Origin: Dysgonomonas sp. ZJ279
GTDB lineage: Bacteria > Bacteroidota > Bacteroidia > Bacteroidales > Dysgonomonadaceae
DNA length: 64,000 nt
Direction of reading: 5' to 3'
Assembly (NCBI RefSeq): GCF_011039205.1
Contig: NZ_JAAKEL010000001.1
Coordinates: 62,001 to 126,000 of the forward strand
Shown here one piece after another: positions 1-8,575 of this stretch. The notes beneath the pieces were generated by a model. That model made no database searches. It was not told where the DNA came from and was given only the letters and a program-made list of their open reading frames with translations. Within the stretch, counting starts at the first letter, position 1, and every line of letters starts with the position of its first letter. Made by a program: the position numbers and the translations under genes.

Positions 1-551
1 CAATAAAAGATGTTCCCTTTCAGAAGTGTCTTTTGATTATTCGTATTGATAGCCAAAGAAGGTAAAGTAGTCTTCCATGGAATAGTGTCAGGATCAATTT
101 GATGTATTCTCAGTTCAATCTTGTAATCTCTAGGTGTTCCGTTTTCAGCAAAAATCCTGTATCCGGCGAGTATCGAATAGTCAATGGAATCAGTAGAATT
201 CCAAGTGGCAGTCGAGTCCCCTTTAAAAAGTAAAGTGGTTCCGGCAGGTGTTGAAAAAGGAGAGAGCTTAAGGGTTGTAGCGAATTTCTTAAGCGTTGTT
301 TGGAATGGAAGAGAATCCGGATTATATATTCTCTGTCCTGCTTGGTCTATAACAAATTTAGTTTCTGCTAATACGGCATAATTAATAGTATCGGCAGATG
401 AACGCGCAATACAACTAAGTGATAGTCCGTATATTTGTCCATCCGAAGATGCCGTTCCATATGACGTAGAATTTCCATCTTCTCCACAAGAGTAGAAATA
501 TATGGAAAGAACCAGAGCAAGAAGTAAATGTAAACTTTTCTTTAAATTCAT
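1..551 (-). CDS. Partial lipoprotein, DUF6242-like N-terminal region
   Basis: The N-terminal 183 residues of a minus-strand gene that runs off the window at base 1. It starts MNLKKSLHLLLALVLSIYF and reaches YSCGED, a basic and hydrophobic signal followed by a Cys, so a lipidated, exported protein is likely. The segment around IDQAGQRIYNPDSLPFQTTL resembles Bacteroidales lipoproteins that I recall being annotated DUF6242, whose molecular function is unknown. The ATG at 549-551 was chosen because the signal peptide begins there and a TATTTTTG promoter element lies about 33 bases upstream. The C-terminus and any downstream partner are not visible. Confident that it is a real lipoprotein gene; family assignment is from memory. 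Confidence 0.75.
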   Translation of the reverse strand, partial: MNLKKSLHLLLALVLSIYFYSCGEDGNSTSYGTASSDGQIYGLSLSCIARSSADTINYAVLAETKFVIDQAGQRIYNPDSLPFQTTLKKFATTLKLSPFSTPAGTTLLFKGDSTATWNSTDSIDYSILAGYRIFAENGTPRDYKIELRIHQIDPDTIPWKTTLPSLAINTNNQKTLLKGNIFY

Positions 552-583
552 TTGTTTAAACAGGTTTGTTTAATATCAATTTG

Positions 584-591
584 CAAAAATA
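584..591 (-). promoter_or_regulatory. -7 promoter element for the partial lipoprotein gene
   Basis: The minus strand reads TATTTTTG, a full match to the Bacteroidota TAnnTTTG -7 element, about 33 bases before the lipoprotein start. A CAA-containing stretch on the plus strand at 614-620 could be the -33 box, with about 22 bases of spacing. This separates the gene from ribD upstream. Confidence 0.5.
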
Positions 592-644
592 GAAAGAATT
601 TCGGCTTATGCCTCAACAAATCTAATATTTATGCAATTTTATAA

Positions 645-1694
645 CTAAGTAAGACTCAAATGTAATTGCTTGGATGATCCCCAATTCCATTCCTCAATCA
701 CTTTACCTTGGATGCTTGGAGCTTTTGTTCCTTTTCCAAAATTAATAGGCGATGTTTCGATGTATGCTTCATCCCACAATTGCTGGTCGATAAGGCTTTG
801 CAGTAGTTGGTTGCCGCCTTCTACTAACACCGAATTTATATGGTGATCTCTAAGTATTTTAAATATTTGGGCAAACAGTGTTTCATCGAAAGTAATTTCT
901 TTATAGAGTATGTTGTTTGCCGACTTGATCGTAGGTATTTTCTCTACAAATACAATTGTTTCCACCTTTCCGTCAAAAATCTGGTAATCAAGAGGAATAC
1001 GAGTCTGTCTGTCTAGTATTATCCGAACCGGATTTTTTCCATACCAATAGCGGGTTGTCAGCGATGGATTATCATTCACTGCTGTATTTGTTCCAATCAT
1101 TATGGCCGAAACTTCTGCTCTTTTTTTGTGCACAAGCATTCGTGTGAAATCATTGGAAATTGGAGTTGGTTCAGGTTTTTCGCCTTTTATACGCTCTTTA
1201 TCAATAAATCCATCTTGGGTTTGTGCCCATTTCAGATAGATGTAAGGGCGTCTTTTAGTTTGAGCGGTAAAGAACTCTTTATTAAGCAAAAGTGCTTCTT
1301 TTTCCAATATCCCTGTGATAACATTAATGCCGGCGTCTTGCAACATTTTAATCCCCTTTCCTGCAACGGCATGGTAAGGGTCAAGGCACGCAACAACTGC
1401 ATTAGGTATCTTGCTATCAATAATTAGTTGAGAGCAGGGAGGGGTCTTTCCATGATGCGAACATGGTTCGAGAGAGACATATATTGTCGACTCTTTGAGT
1501 AAAGACTTATCTCTGACACTATTAATAGCATTCACCTCAGCATGTGCTTTGCCATACTGACGATGGTATCCTTCTCCGATAATTTTATTGCCATGAACTA
1601 TAACTGCACCAACCATTGGATTGGGGCTTACAAGACCCTTTCCGTTAGTTGCTAATTGTAAGCAGCGGTGCATATATTTTTCGTCGACAATCAT
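645..1694 (-). CDS. ribD: RibD, bifunctional riboflavin biosynthesis deaminase/reductase
   Basis: Catalyses two consecutive cytosolic riboflavin steps: deamination of diaminohydroxyphosphoribosylaminopyrimidine, then NADPH-dependent reduction of the ribosyl side chain. Residues 1-145 form the cytidine-deaminase-like zinc domain with H51-A-E53 and the PC78SHHGKTPPC87 zinc signature. Residues about 165-349 are the RibD_C reductase domain, with MIGTNTAVNDNPSLTTR and VEGGNQLLQSLI. The length of 349 residues is normal for the two-domain enzyme. It is last in a minus-strand run behind ridA and rlmB; no other riboflavin gene is in the window. Both catalytic domains look intact. Confidence 0.96.
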   Translation of the reverse strand: MIVDEKYMHRCLQLATNGKGLVSPNPMVGAVIVHGNKIIGEGYHRQYGKAHAEVNAINSVRDKSLLKESTIYVSLEPCSHHGKTPPCSQLIIDSKIPNAVVACLDPYHAVAGKGIKMLQDAGINVITGILEKEALLLNKEFFTAQTKRRPYIYLKWAQTQDGFIDKERIKGEKPEPTPISNDFTRMLVHKKRAEVSAIMIGTNTAVNDNPSLTTRYWYGKNPVRIILDRQTRIPLDYQIFDGKVETIVFVEKIPTIKSANNILYKEITFDETLFAQIFKILRDHHINSVLVEGGNQLLQSLIDQQLWDEAYIETSPINFGKGTKAPSIQGKVIEEWNWGSSKQLHLSLT

Positions 1695-1768
1695 ATTTCT
1701 TTGAGTTACTAATTGGAGAAACGCAAATTTCAGATGGATATTTTATTCAAACTCTTTTTTATGAAAAA

Positions 1769-2146
1769 TTAGCGTGCCGCTATTACTTCTATTTCTACGA
1801 GTGCACCTTTTGGTAGATCTTTTACCGCAAATGCCGAACGGGCAGGGAATGTGCCCTCAAACTGGCTTGCATACACATCATTCATCTCTCCGAAGTCCAT
1901 AATGCTAGCTAGTAAAACAGTTGTTTTTACAACATTATCCATGGTTAATCCGGCTTCGGCAAGAATTGCTTTTATATTTTTAAAAGATTGAGCTGTTTGT
2001 TCTTTGATTCCTCCCGAAACGAATTCACCTGTTGCAGGATCAATAGGTATTTGTCCCGAAACGAAAAGCATTCCGTTTACTTCTATTGCTTGGCTATAAG
2101 GACCTATCGCCGCAGGGGCATTGGTTGTCGCTATTATTTTTTTCAT
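1769..2146 (-). CDS. ridA: RidA family reactive imine/enamine deaminase
   Basis: A 125-residue member of the YjgF/YER057c/UK114 family, which hydrolyses reactive enamine/imine intermediates released by PLP enzymes such as threonine dehydratase. Characteristic segments are [19 protein letters not shown] near the N-terminus, the Arg in FPARSAFAV (the family's substrate-carboxylate-binding Arg), and the C-terminal [15 protein letters not shown]. Length is typical. The family forms cytosolic homotrimers. It sits 44 bases after rlmB and 74 before ribD on the same strand, so co-transcription is plausible, without an obvious functional link. Confidence 0.95.
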   Translation of the reverse strand: MKKIIATTNAPAAIGPYSQAIEVNGMLFVSGQIPIDPATGEFVSGGIKEQTAQSFKNIKAILAEAGLTMDNVVKTTVLLASIMDFGEMNDVYASQFEGTFPARSAFAVKDLPKGALVEIEVIAAR

Positions 2147-2190
2147 ATATGTGTTTATTGATTGTTTTTCTTTTGATATTTACTATTGTC

Positions 2191-2931
2191 TTAAAATCCT
2201 TTTCGTTGGCGAATAGCCTCATATATCAATACCCCTGCGGCTACCGATACATTTAATGAACTAATTGTTCCAAATTGAGGTATTTTTACCAGATTGTCTA
2301 CTATTCGAAGGTTTTCGTTCGACACACCGGTATCTTCAGCTCCCATCACAATAGCAATAGGGCCTTTATAGTCAGCATTCGTGTAATTGTCAGCGGCACG
2401 CTCAGTAGCAGCAATTACTTTCACTCCGCTATTTTTAAGAAACTGTATAACTTCTGTCAAACTGTTTTCTTTACATACAGGAATCTTAAGCAGTGCTCCG
2501 GCAGATGTTTTGATTGCATCTGCATTTACTGTTACACTTCCACGCGAAGGGATAACGATTGCATCTACTCCTGCCACCTCGCATGTACGGGCAATAGCAC
2601 CGAAGTTACGAACATCAGTAATGCCATCGAGTAGCATAATAAAAGGATCTTTCCCGTTTTCGTACAAAAACGGTATAATATCTTCTATCCTTTCGTAAGT
2701 AATAGCTGAAAGAAAAGCAATTACACCTTGGTGATTTTTGCGGGTAAATCGGTCTAAGCGTTCAGCGGGAACACGTTGTATAGATATATCTTTATCTTTC
2801 AGTGCAGCTAAAAGTTCTCTCGAAAGATCACCTTGCAGCTCACGGCGCATAATGATTTTGTCTATTTCTTTCCCTGCCTCTATGGCTTCTATTACGGCAC
2901 GAATGCCAAAAATCATTTCTTTCTCTTTCAT
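2191..2931 (-). CDS. rlmB: RlmB-type 23S rRNA (guanosine-2'-O)-methyltransferase
   Basis: SpoU/TrmH (SPOUT) methyltransferase of 246 residues. Residues 1-75 form the substrate-binding domain (IFGIRAVIEAIEAGKEIDKI) and 90-246 the knotted SAM-binding domain, with GITDVRNFGAIARTCEVAG carrying the motif 1 N and R, AIVMGAEDTGVS as motif 2, and SSLNVSVAAGVLIYEA as motif 3. RlmB modifies the 23S peptidyl-transferase P-loop (G2251 in E. coli numbering); the paralogue TrmH is less likely because the N-terminal domain matches RlmB. Its start codon lies in an ATGA overlap with the upstream permease stop, implying translational coupling. Confidence 0.93.
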   Translation of the reverse strand: MKEKEMIFGIRAVIEAIEAGKEIDKIIMRRELQGDLSRELLAALKDKDISIQRVPAERLDRFTRKNHQGVIAFLSAITYERIEDIIPFLYENGKDPFIMLLDGITDVRNFGAIARTCEVAGVDAIVIPSRGSVTVNADAIKTSAGALLKIPVCKENSLTEVIQFLKNSGVKVIAATERAADNYTNADYKGPIAIVMGAEDTGVSNENLRIVDNLVKIPQFGTISSLNVSVAAGVLIYEAIRQRKGF

Positions 2932-4622
2932 TCTATTATAGATTCTTTTTTTATTTCTTTTTCGAAACGCTTCTGCAAAGCTAACTTACTTTTTTTATAT
3001 CCGTAGCAAAAATAGATAGTTAAACCTATTGCCAGCCATAATATAAACATTAGCCAGTTAGACCATCCCAACTCGGTCATCAAATATAAATTGGTGAGAA
3101 TACCCAATATGGGTAATAATGAGAATTTATATTTAAAAGCGGCAACCGATAAACCTAGCCACACCAGCCAAAAGACAGATAGGAGGGGTTTGTTTATCAT
3201 AATTGCACGATAGTCAGTCAAACTAAGGAACAAATATACGGCAACTGCGAATGATATGAAAATGATATACTTCCCATTTACATAAGGAACTTTAAATTTA
3301 GCATTTTTACTTAATCCTTTGTGGTCGAGAAACAGTACTCCCGAACAAACAAGGATAAATGCAAAAAACGTACCCACACTTGTCAGGTCGACAACGAACT
3401 GCATATCGAGGAACAGAGATGGAATACAAACGAGTATTCCTGCAATAAATGTAGCGAATGTAGGGGTTTTAAATTTTGGATGTATTTTGCTAAATCTAGG
3501 CCAAAGCAGTCCATCTCGGCTCATAGTCATCCATATACGCGGTTGCCCTATCTGAAAAACAAGTATTGCACTTGTTATGGCTATTATAGCAGTGGCAGAG
3601 ATAACACCGGCTATAAAATTCATATCTACCTTTTGGAAGACATAAGCCAATGGATCATCTACCCCCAGTTCTTTAAAGTTGACCATCCCCGTAAGTACAA
3701 GTGCTATGGCAACATAAAGTATGGTACAAATACCTAAGCAATATAGCATGGCACGAGGCATATCTCGGCGTGGATTTTTACACTCTTCGGCTGTGGTCGA
3801 AATGGAATCGAAACCGATAAATGCAAAGAAAACTGCGGCGACGCCACCTAGCACACCCTGTATGCCATTGGGCGCAAATGGACTCCAATTTTCGGGCTTT
3901 ACAAAAAATGCTCCTGCAATAATGACTAAGAGTATGATCCCTATTTTAAGAAAAACCAGAAGATTAGCGACTGTTTTCGATTCTTTAATTCCAATGTAAA
4001 CCAGAGCAGTAAGTATTATAACAATTAATCCGGCTGGCAGATTGACTAATAGCTTTATTCCGAATAATTCCGGTGCATTCTGATAAACTTGTGCAGCTTT
4101 AATTACGTTAGATGGGAGGTCTGTTGCGCCCTCCATCACTGTCTTGTATGCATTGTATGCGGTGGTGTGCCCTATGGCAAGCCAGTCGGGCCAGTGAATG
4201 CCAAATCCTTCGAGCATAGTAGTGAAATATTCCGACCACGAAATAGCAATAACCATATTCGATACGGCATATTCTAAAATAAGTGCCCAGCCAATCACCC
4301 AAGCGAATACTTCACCGAGCGATACGTAAGTATATGTATATGCACTTCCGCTGACAGAGATCATAGAGGCAAATTGTGCGTAACACAATGCCGTGAAAAT
4401 ACATGCGATAGCAACAAATACGAATAGTAATGAAACGGCTGGCCCTCCATGAAATGAAGCTCTCCCGATTGTGCTGAAAATTCCGGCTCCTATTATGGCT
4501 GCAATACCGAATAGTGTGAGGTCTTTGACTCCTAAAATGCGTTTCATTCCTGAGCCTGATGAATCGCTTTCGGCAGTAATATCGTTAATGTTCTTTTTTC
4601 TAAGTAGTGAGTTTAACCCCAT
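2928..4622 (-). CDS. APC-family amino acid permease
   Basis: A 564-residue inner-membrane transporter of the amino acid-polyamine-organocation superfamily, resembling the cationic amino acid transporter branch. TM1 carries FGIAAIIGAGIFSTIG, the broken helix with the GAGIF substrate motif; the later segment FFAFIGFDSISTTAEECKNPRRDMPRAM is the conserved TM6 to TM7 loop region. About 12-14 hydrophobic segments are visible and the C-terminus is Lys-rich and probably cytoplasmic. Substrate cannot be deduced from sequence; an H+- or Na+-coupled amino acid importer is the family expectation. It overlaps rlmB by 4 bases and follows the FemAB-like gene by 6 bases, so it belongs to the long minus-strand run. 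Confidence 0.92.
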   Translation of the reverse strand: MGLNSLLRKKNINDITAESDSSGSGMKRILGVKDLTLFGIAAIIGAGIFSTIGRASFHGGPAVSLLFVFVAIACIFTALCYAQFASMISVSGSAYTYTYVSLGEVFAWVIGWALILEYAVSNMVIAISWSEYFTTMLEGFGIHWPDWLAIGHTTAYNAYKTVMEGATDLPSNVIKAAQVYQNAPELFGIKLLVNLPAGLIVIILTALVYIGIKESKTVANLLVFLKIGIILLVIIAGAFFVKPENWSPFAPNGIQGVLGGVAAVFFAFIGFDSISTTAEECKNPRRDMPRAMLYCLGICTILYVAIALVLTGMVNFKELGVDDPLAYVFQKVDMNFIAGVISATAIIAITSAILVFQIGQPRIWMTMSRDGLLWPRFSKIHPKFKTPTFATFIAGILVCIPSLFLDMQFVVDLTSVGTFFAFILVCSGVLFLDHKGLSKNAKFKVPYVNGKYIIFISFAVAVYLFLSLTDYRAIMINKPLLSVFWLVWLGLSVAAFKYKFSLLPILGILTNLYLMTELGWSNWLMFILWLAIGLTIYFCYGYKKSKLALQKRFEKEIKKESIIE

Positions 4623-4628
4623 TTATAG

Positions 4629-5564
4629 TTACAATTCAATTGAATAAATGTCATATACGGTACCCCTTGCTCCGAAACCTTCTTTTTGGTAAATCAGGTT
4701 TTCGTTAAGATAAGCACCATTATTTTCGGTGGATATGCCGTAATCAAAATATGTTTTGTGCGGATATGCTACATTTATAATGTAGTCGATAAGTAAATCT
4801 ATTGCCCCGCAGTCTTTTCCTTCTTCTGTACCTGCTGTATATTGTACATGGATGAGGTTTTTCATCTCGAAAATTACGCACCCCGCTATTATCTCATTTT
4901 TTGTATTCAATGCAGAGAAAAGATGTATTTCTTGAGGGAAGTTTGATTGTAAATAGCTTATTTCTTCTAAGGTATGCACGGGTTTTGTACAGTATTTTCC
5001 TTTTAAGTTATCACCCAATATCTTCCAAAAACTTCTCAAGTCGTTAGATAATCCAATTCTCAAGTTGTTTTTCTCGGCCTTCTTGAGACCTCGTTTACGA
5101 GAGTCGGAGTACTCGATCTTGTTAGATAAGAGGATTGTAGAAGATATATTTCGTTCAATCAAAACAGCATTGTTTCTGAATAGGGCATATAAATCTTCTT
5201 CGGCAGGAGACAGATGGTAGATATGAGGGATCGTTTTATATATAATCTTCTTTATCCCTTGCTGTCTAAGGGTTATAGTGATATGTTCAAAGATGGAAAG
5301 AGTATCCACTGTTGTTATCTTATCGCCCATTATCAGACCACCATAAGTAAGCCCTTGATGTGTGTAGAATATTTGTTCTTTCAGATGTCCTGCCATGACT
5401 GCAATCAGATTATTGTCAATATAGAACATGAATGAATGATCGTTGAACCGATCGGAATGATATTCCATGAAATCGCGGCAAAAGAGAAATGTCCCGTTTT
5501 TGGAGTTACGAATAAAATTATCCCACTCTGTTTTATATTCCGGCTTGTATAATTTAATCTCCAT
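4629..5564 (-). CDS. FemAB/GNAT-like acyltransferase
   Basis: A 311-residue soluble protein with the GNAT-fold layout of FemAB-like proteins: an N-terminal half with WDNFIRNSKNGTFLFCRDFMEYHSDRF and the HQGLTYGGLIM strand, and a second GNAT-like half with AGCVIFEMKNLIHVQYTAGTEEGKDCGAIDLLIDYII and the closing FDYGISTENNG segment. There is no signal peptide or membrane segment. Bacteroidota relatives often lie beside FdtA/QdtA sugar isomerases in surface-polysaccharide loci, and here it overlaps a double FdtA-type cupin gene by 11 bases. Transfer of an acyl or aminoacyl group to an amino sugar or a peptidoglycan precursor is inferred from family and neighbour; the substrate is unknown. Confidence 0.75.
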   Translation of the reverse strand: MEIKLYKPEYKTEWDNFIRNSKNGTFLFCRDFMEYHSDRFNDHSFMFYIDNNLIAVMAGHLKEQIFYTHQGLTYGGLIMGDKITTVDTLSIFEHITITLRQQGIKKIIYKTIPHIYHLSPAEEDLYALFRNNAVLIERNISSTILLSNKIEYSDSRKRGLKKAEKNNLRIGLSNDLRSFWKILGDNLKGKYCTKPVHTLEEISYLQSNFPQEIHLFSALNTKNEIIAGCVIFEMKNLIHVQYTAGTEEGKDCGAIDLLIDYIINVAYPHKTYFDYGISTENNGAYLNENLIYQKEGFGARGTVYDIYSIEL

Positions 5565-6429
5565 CTGTGCGGTATTTCTTAAATTCAGAATATGTATGGA
5601 TATAATCTTTTTTATCGTATTTCTCAGATGCCAGAGCTATGCATATTGCTCCCGAAGAATATTCTTTTTCGGTAGCCCACACCCCCGGTGGGATATGTAG
5701 TCCATACATAGGGTGATTGAGCGTTACCACCTTTTTGTTTGTTCCATCGTCCAGTTCCACATTGAAACTACCGCTCGCTGCTATCAGTATCTCATGGCAA
5801 TGCTTGTGTGCGTGCATTCCCCTTTTTTCGCCACTGGGTATATCGTAAATATAAAATACCCGTTCTATATCAAAAGGTATGTTATCGGAACTATGAACAG
5901 GGGTTATATTGCCTGCTCTATTCTTTATAACGGGAAATTCTATGAGAGAGCAGTCGAAAACAGTATTATATTGCGATCTTATATCTATGTCAGCCTTAAT
6001 TTTGTCGATAGTGGCGCAATCGGTTTTATCCGAAATTGCCATCTTTTTGAATTCCCGATAATTCCTTATATAATCATCTTCATCATAAGGATCGGACGCT
6101 ATAACTAAGCAAAGCGAATTTGTTGAAAAATTTTCGAGACTTCTCCACATCATATTCGGGACATAGAGTCCCATATAAGATCGGTTGAGTGTGTGAGCGC
6201 GTTTCTTCTTGCCGTCATCCAGCACAACATCGAAACTGCCGGCCAGAGCAATAATAAGCTCTTGTTGCTTCTTGAATGCATGACTACCACGGCGTTGTCC
6301 GCCGGGAACATCATATATCCAGTATGCTCGTGCTATATTGAACGGAACATGTTCTCGGGCTTCCACGAAGGAGAGATTCCCTCGGCGATCGATAATCTTA
6401 GGTAATTCGATGATCTGTTCACGTTTCAT
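5554..6429 (-). CDS. Tandem FdtA/QdtA (WxcM)-type cupin protein
   Basis: Two consecutive cupin modules of the dTDP-4-keto-6-deoxyhexose 3,4-ketoisomerase type, roughly residues 1-135 and 150-290. The halves are clear internal duplicates: YWIYDVPGGQRRGSHAF with SFDVVLDDG in the first, FYIYDIPSGEKRGMHAHKHCHE with SFNVELDDG in the second. Family members carry an HxH pair in the active-site barrel; the second half keeps HAH, the first has HAF. So one half may be catalytic and the other structural or binding. I prefer the ATG at 6427-6429, which has GGGAG just upstream and clears the envC-like stop; an in-frame ATG nine codons earlier (6456) would overlap that gene. The stop overlaps the FemAB-like gene by 11 bases. 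No aminotransferase or dTDP-sugar genes are nearby. Confidence 0.82.
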   Translation of the reverse strand: MKREQIIELPKIIDRRGNLSFVEAREHVPFNIARAYWIYDVPGGQRRGSHAFKKQQELIIALAGSFDVVLDDGKKKRAHTLNRSYMGLYVPNMMWRSLENFSTNSLCLVIASDPYDEDDYIRNYREFKKMAISDKTDCATIDKIKADIDIRSQYNTVFDCSLIEFPVIKNRAGNITPVHSSDNIPFDIERVFYIYDIPSGEKRGMHAHKHCHEILIAASGSFNVELDDGTNKKVVTLNHPMYGLHIPPGVWATEKEYSSGAICIALASEKYDKKDYIHTYSEFKKYRTDGD

Positions 6430-6440
6430 ATCTCCCTGTT

Positions 6441-7730
6441 TTATCTTCTCAACCAAGGTTCAGGGTTCAGTTTAGTCGTACCCTGCCAAAGTTGGAAGTG
6501 AAGTTGAGATGTACCTGTGTCCGGATCGGTATATACCAGACCCAGAGATTGACCTGTTTTTACTTTATCACCTTGTTTTACAGACACATTCTGAATATTT
6601 CCGTAGAATGTATAGTAGTTTCCATGACGAATAATAATACAATTGTTGTATCCCGGGAAAGCAACCACACGAGAAACTTCGCCATCGAACACCGCTCTGG
6701 CTTGAGCTCCCGATTGAGATTGTACGTCTATACCGTTGCTCGAAGTCGTTACCTGCCATTGGCTGTGCTGATGCGTTCCGAATCGGTTGACGATAGAGTA
6801 ATTTCCTGTTATAGGGAATGGTAATTTACCTTTATTGCCCGAGAACGTATTGGATAAAGTTACGTTTTCGGCGCTGACAGCCGGTGCAGTCGAAGTTGTA
6901 GACTTCGGTTTGCTTGTCGGGGTTTTGGTACTTCCCGCATTTTTTGCTCTTTCGCGTTCTTCGGCTTTTGCCTTTTCTTCAGCTATGCGTCTGGCTTGAC
7001 GTTCCTGACGTGCAACCTCTTCGGCTATGAGTTTAGCTATCTGTTTGTCTAATGCCGCAGCTTGTTGCTTCTTTTGGGTTAATATTTTCTGCAATTCACC
7101 CTGCTTTTTCTTTGCCTCTCCAACTTCTTCCTGATAATTGGTTTCCTCTTTCTTTAGATTAGCTTGTTCAGTTTCTCGCTGACCAAGAAGCGCTAATTTT
7201 TCCGATTTGGTTTTTGCCAGAGCCTCTTTTCTCTCTTTCAATTGATCGCTCTTTTCTTTAATATCGTCAGCTTGTTTACTTCTCCATTCGGAGTAGTCTT
7301 TCAAATAACGGAAACGACGATAAGATTCGGTCAGAGATTTGCCCGAAAGTACAAAAAGCATTTTGTTTTCGTTTTGGCGATTGAGCAGCATGCCATCAAT
7401 GGCTTTGGCATAGCTTTTTTGCTTATCCTTCAGTTCCGATTCCAGTATGGTTATTTCACGCTCTATTTGCTTTTGTTCATCGCTGATGCCGCCTATTTCT
7501 TGATTTAGCAGCCCAACAACTTGTTGTCGGGAAATAATTTGATTCGAAATCAGTTTAATACGGCTTAGTAAGGTCGTCGTGTTCTTCTTTGTGTCGCGCA
7601 GCAGTTTATCGGTATTCGATATGTCGCGCAAAGCTTGTTTCCTTTGCTCTTCCAATTCTTTAATTTTGGAATTTTGAGCGAAAGATGATATGCTGATTAG
7701 CAGGGCGAATAAAAGAAGAAATTTGCGCAT
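6441..7730 (-). CDS. EnvC-like murein hydrolase activator (degenerate M23/LytM)
   Basis: A 429-residue exported protein: signal peptide MRKFLLLFALLISISSFAQ, a long coiled coil from about residue 20 to 260 (rich in K, E, Q), a low-complexity T/S/P/K linker, and a C-terminal LytM domain from about 300 to 429. The zinc-ligand positions look degenerate: the usual first His is replaced in SSNGIDVQ, YxxYGNI has Asn where active enzymes have His, and QLHFQLW keeps one His of HxH. That is the pattern of EnvC, which activates amidases instead of cutting peptidoglycan. Role in septal murein splitting is inferred. It follows the lipoprotein gene by 2 bases, in an order (dut, TPR, lipoprotein, EnvC-like) that I recall from other Bacteroidales. 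Confidence 0.88.
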   Translation of the reverse strand: MRKFLLLFALLISISSFAQNSKIKELEEQRKQALRDISNTDKLLRDTKKNTTTLLSRIKLISNQIISRQQVVGLLNQEIGGISDEQKQIEREITILESELKDKQKSYAKAIDGMLLNRQNENKMLFVLSGKSLTESYRRFRYLKDYSEWRSKQADDIKEKSDQLKERKEALAKTKSEKLALLGQRETEQANLKKEETNYQEEVGEAKKKQGELQKILTQKKQQAAALDKQIAKLIAEEVARQERQARRIAEEKAKAEERERAKNAGSTKTPTSKPKSTTSTAPAVSAENVTLSNTFSGNKGKLPFPITGNYSIVNRFGTHQHSQWQVTTSSNGIDVQSQSGAQARAVFDGEVSRVVAFPGYNNCIIIRHGNYYTFYGNIQNVSVKQGDKVKTGQSLGLVYTDPDTGTSQLHFQLWQGTTKLNPEPWLRR

Positions 7731-7732
7731 TA

Positions 7733-8575
7733 CTATTTTATGTATGAAGACATGAAGTCTATAAAACTAACTTTAGTATATTTTGACGGAATAGAATTGT
7801 CTATATTTAATTCTTTGTCTATGTCCAGTTTTGTATAGTTGATTCCTACATCGACTCTGTTTTTCGCAACATCTACCTTTGCTACCATCGAAGTCGGGTA
7901 TATATTCTTTCCATCTGTTACGAAGTCGCTGTAAGACCATTGTAATGTGAATTTTTTAGCTTCATTGTAAACCAAGGTCGAAGCAATTCTATTCGATGCG
8001 TCTATTGCGAAATTGTAGAGTAAGTCGTTTTTGTCTTTTGTTTGCAACAGATGAACATCCGATGTTGTCGATAGATTAAATTTTTTGTAGTCACCTTTCG
8101 AGACTTCTTTTTTCCCGGGCACAAAGAGTTGATTGGTAAACAGCGCCTGTAAGTTCGAATAATTGAAATCGAGATTCTTAATCATTTCAGAATTAGCGAA
8201 ACTTTCGGCAACATATTGTTTTTTCAGACGATCAATGATCAAGATGCTGTCGGGTGTAAAGCTTACGCGTATGGCTTCCATCCCAAACATAGGGCGCACG
8301 GATGCTTGAATAATACTGTCCTTAACTATCTTAAAAACGGTAGTCATTTTCTTTCCCGAATTCCCTTTTTTCAATTCGAGACTACCTTTCGTTGTTATCG
8401 TTTTATATTTCAGCTCCGACACCAAAACGTCGTTAATTACTTCGTTGTGAGATTTAGTTTCTAACTTTCCACCCGTGTTTACAGATGTTTGCTTCGATTT
8501 ACAACCTGTAACAAAAATTAGTGCAGTTACAGTGATAACCAATGCTGCCGTTTGTTTTAACTTAGTTAATTTCAT
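7733..8575 (-). CDS. DUF4292-type lipoprotein
   Basis: A 280-residue predicted lipoprotein: the N-terminus MKLTKLKQTAALVITVTALI ends at FVTGCKSK, a good lipobox with Cys about residue 25. The rest is a soluble, beta-rich sequence (SLELKKGNSGKKMTTVFKIV, VRPMFGMEAIRVSFTPDSIL) resembling the LolA/LolB-like fold family annotated DUF4292 in Bacteroidota. Its position between a TPR protein and an EnvC-like protein is consistent with an envelope role, possibly lipid or lipoprotein handling; that function is inference only. It overlaps the TPR gene stop by one base and the EnvC-like gene follows after 2 bases. Confidence 0.82.
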   Translation of the reverse strand: MKLTKLKQTAALVITVTALIFVTGCKSKQTSVNTGGKLETKSHNEVINDVLVSELKYKTITTKGSLELKKGNSGKKMTTVFKIVKDSIIQASVRPMFGMEAIRVSFTPDSILIIDRLKKQYVAESFANSEMIKNLDFNYSNLQALFTNQLFVPGKKEVSKGDYKKFNLSTTSDVHLLQTKDKNDLLYNFAIDASNRIASTLVYNEAKKFTLQWSYSDFVTDGKNIYPTSMVAKVDVAKNRVDVGINYTKLDIDKELNIDNSIPSKYTKVSFIDFMSSYIK

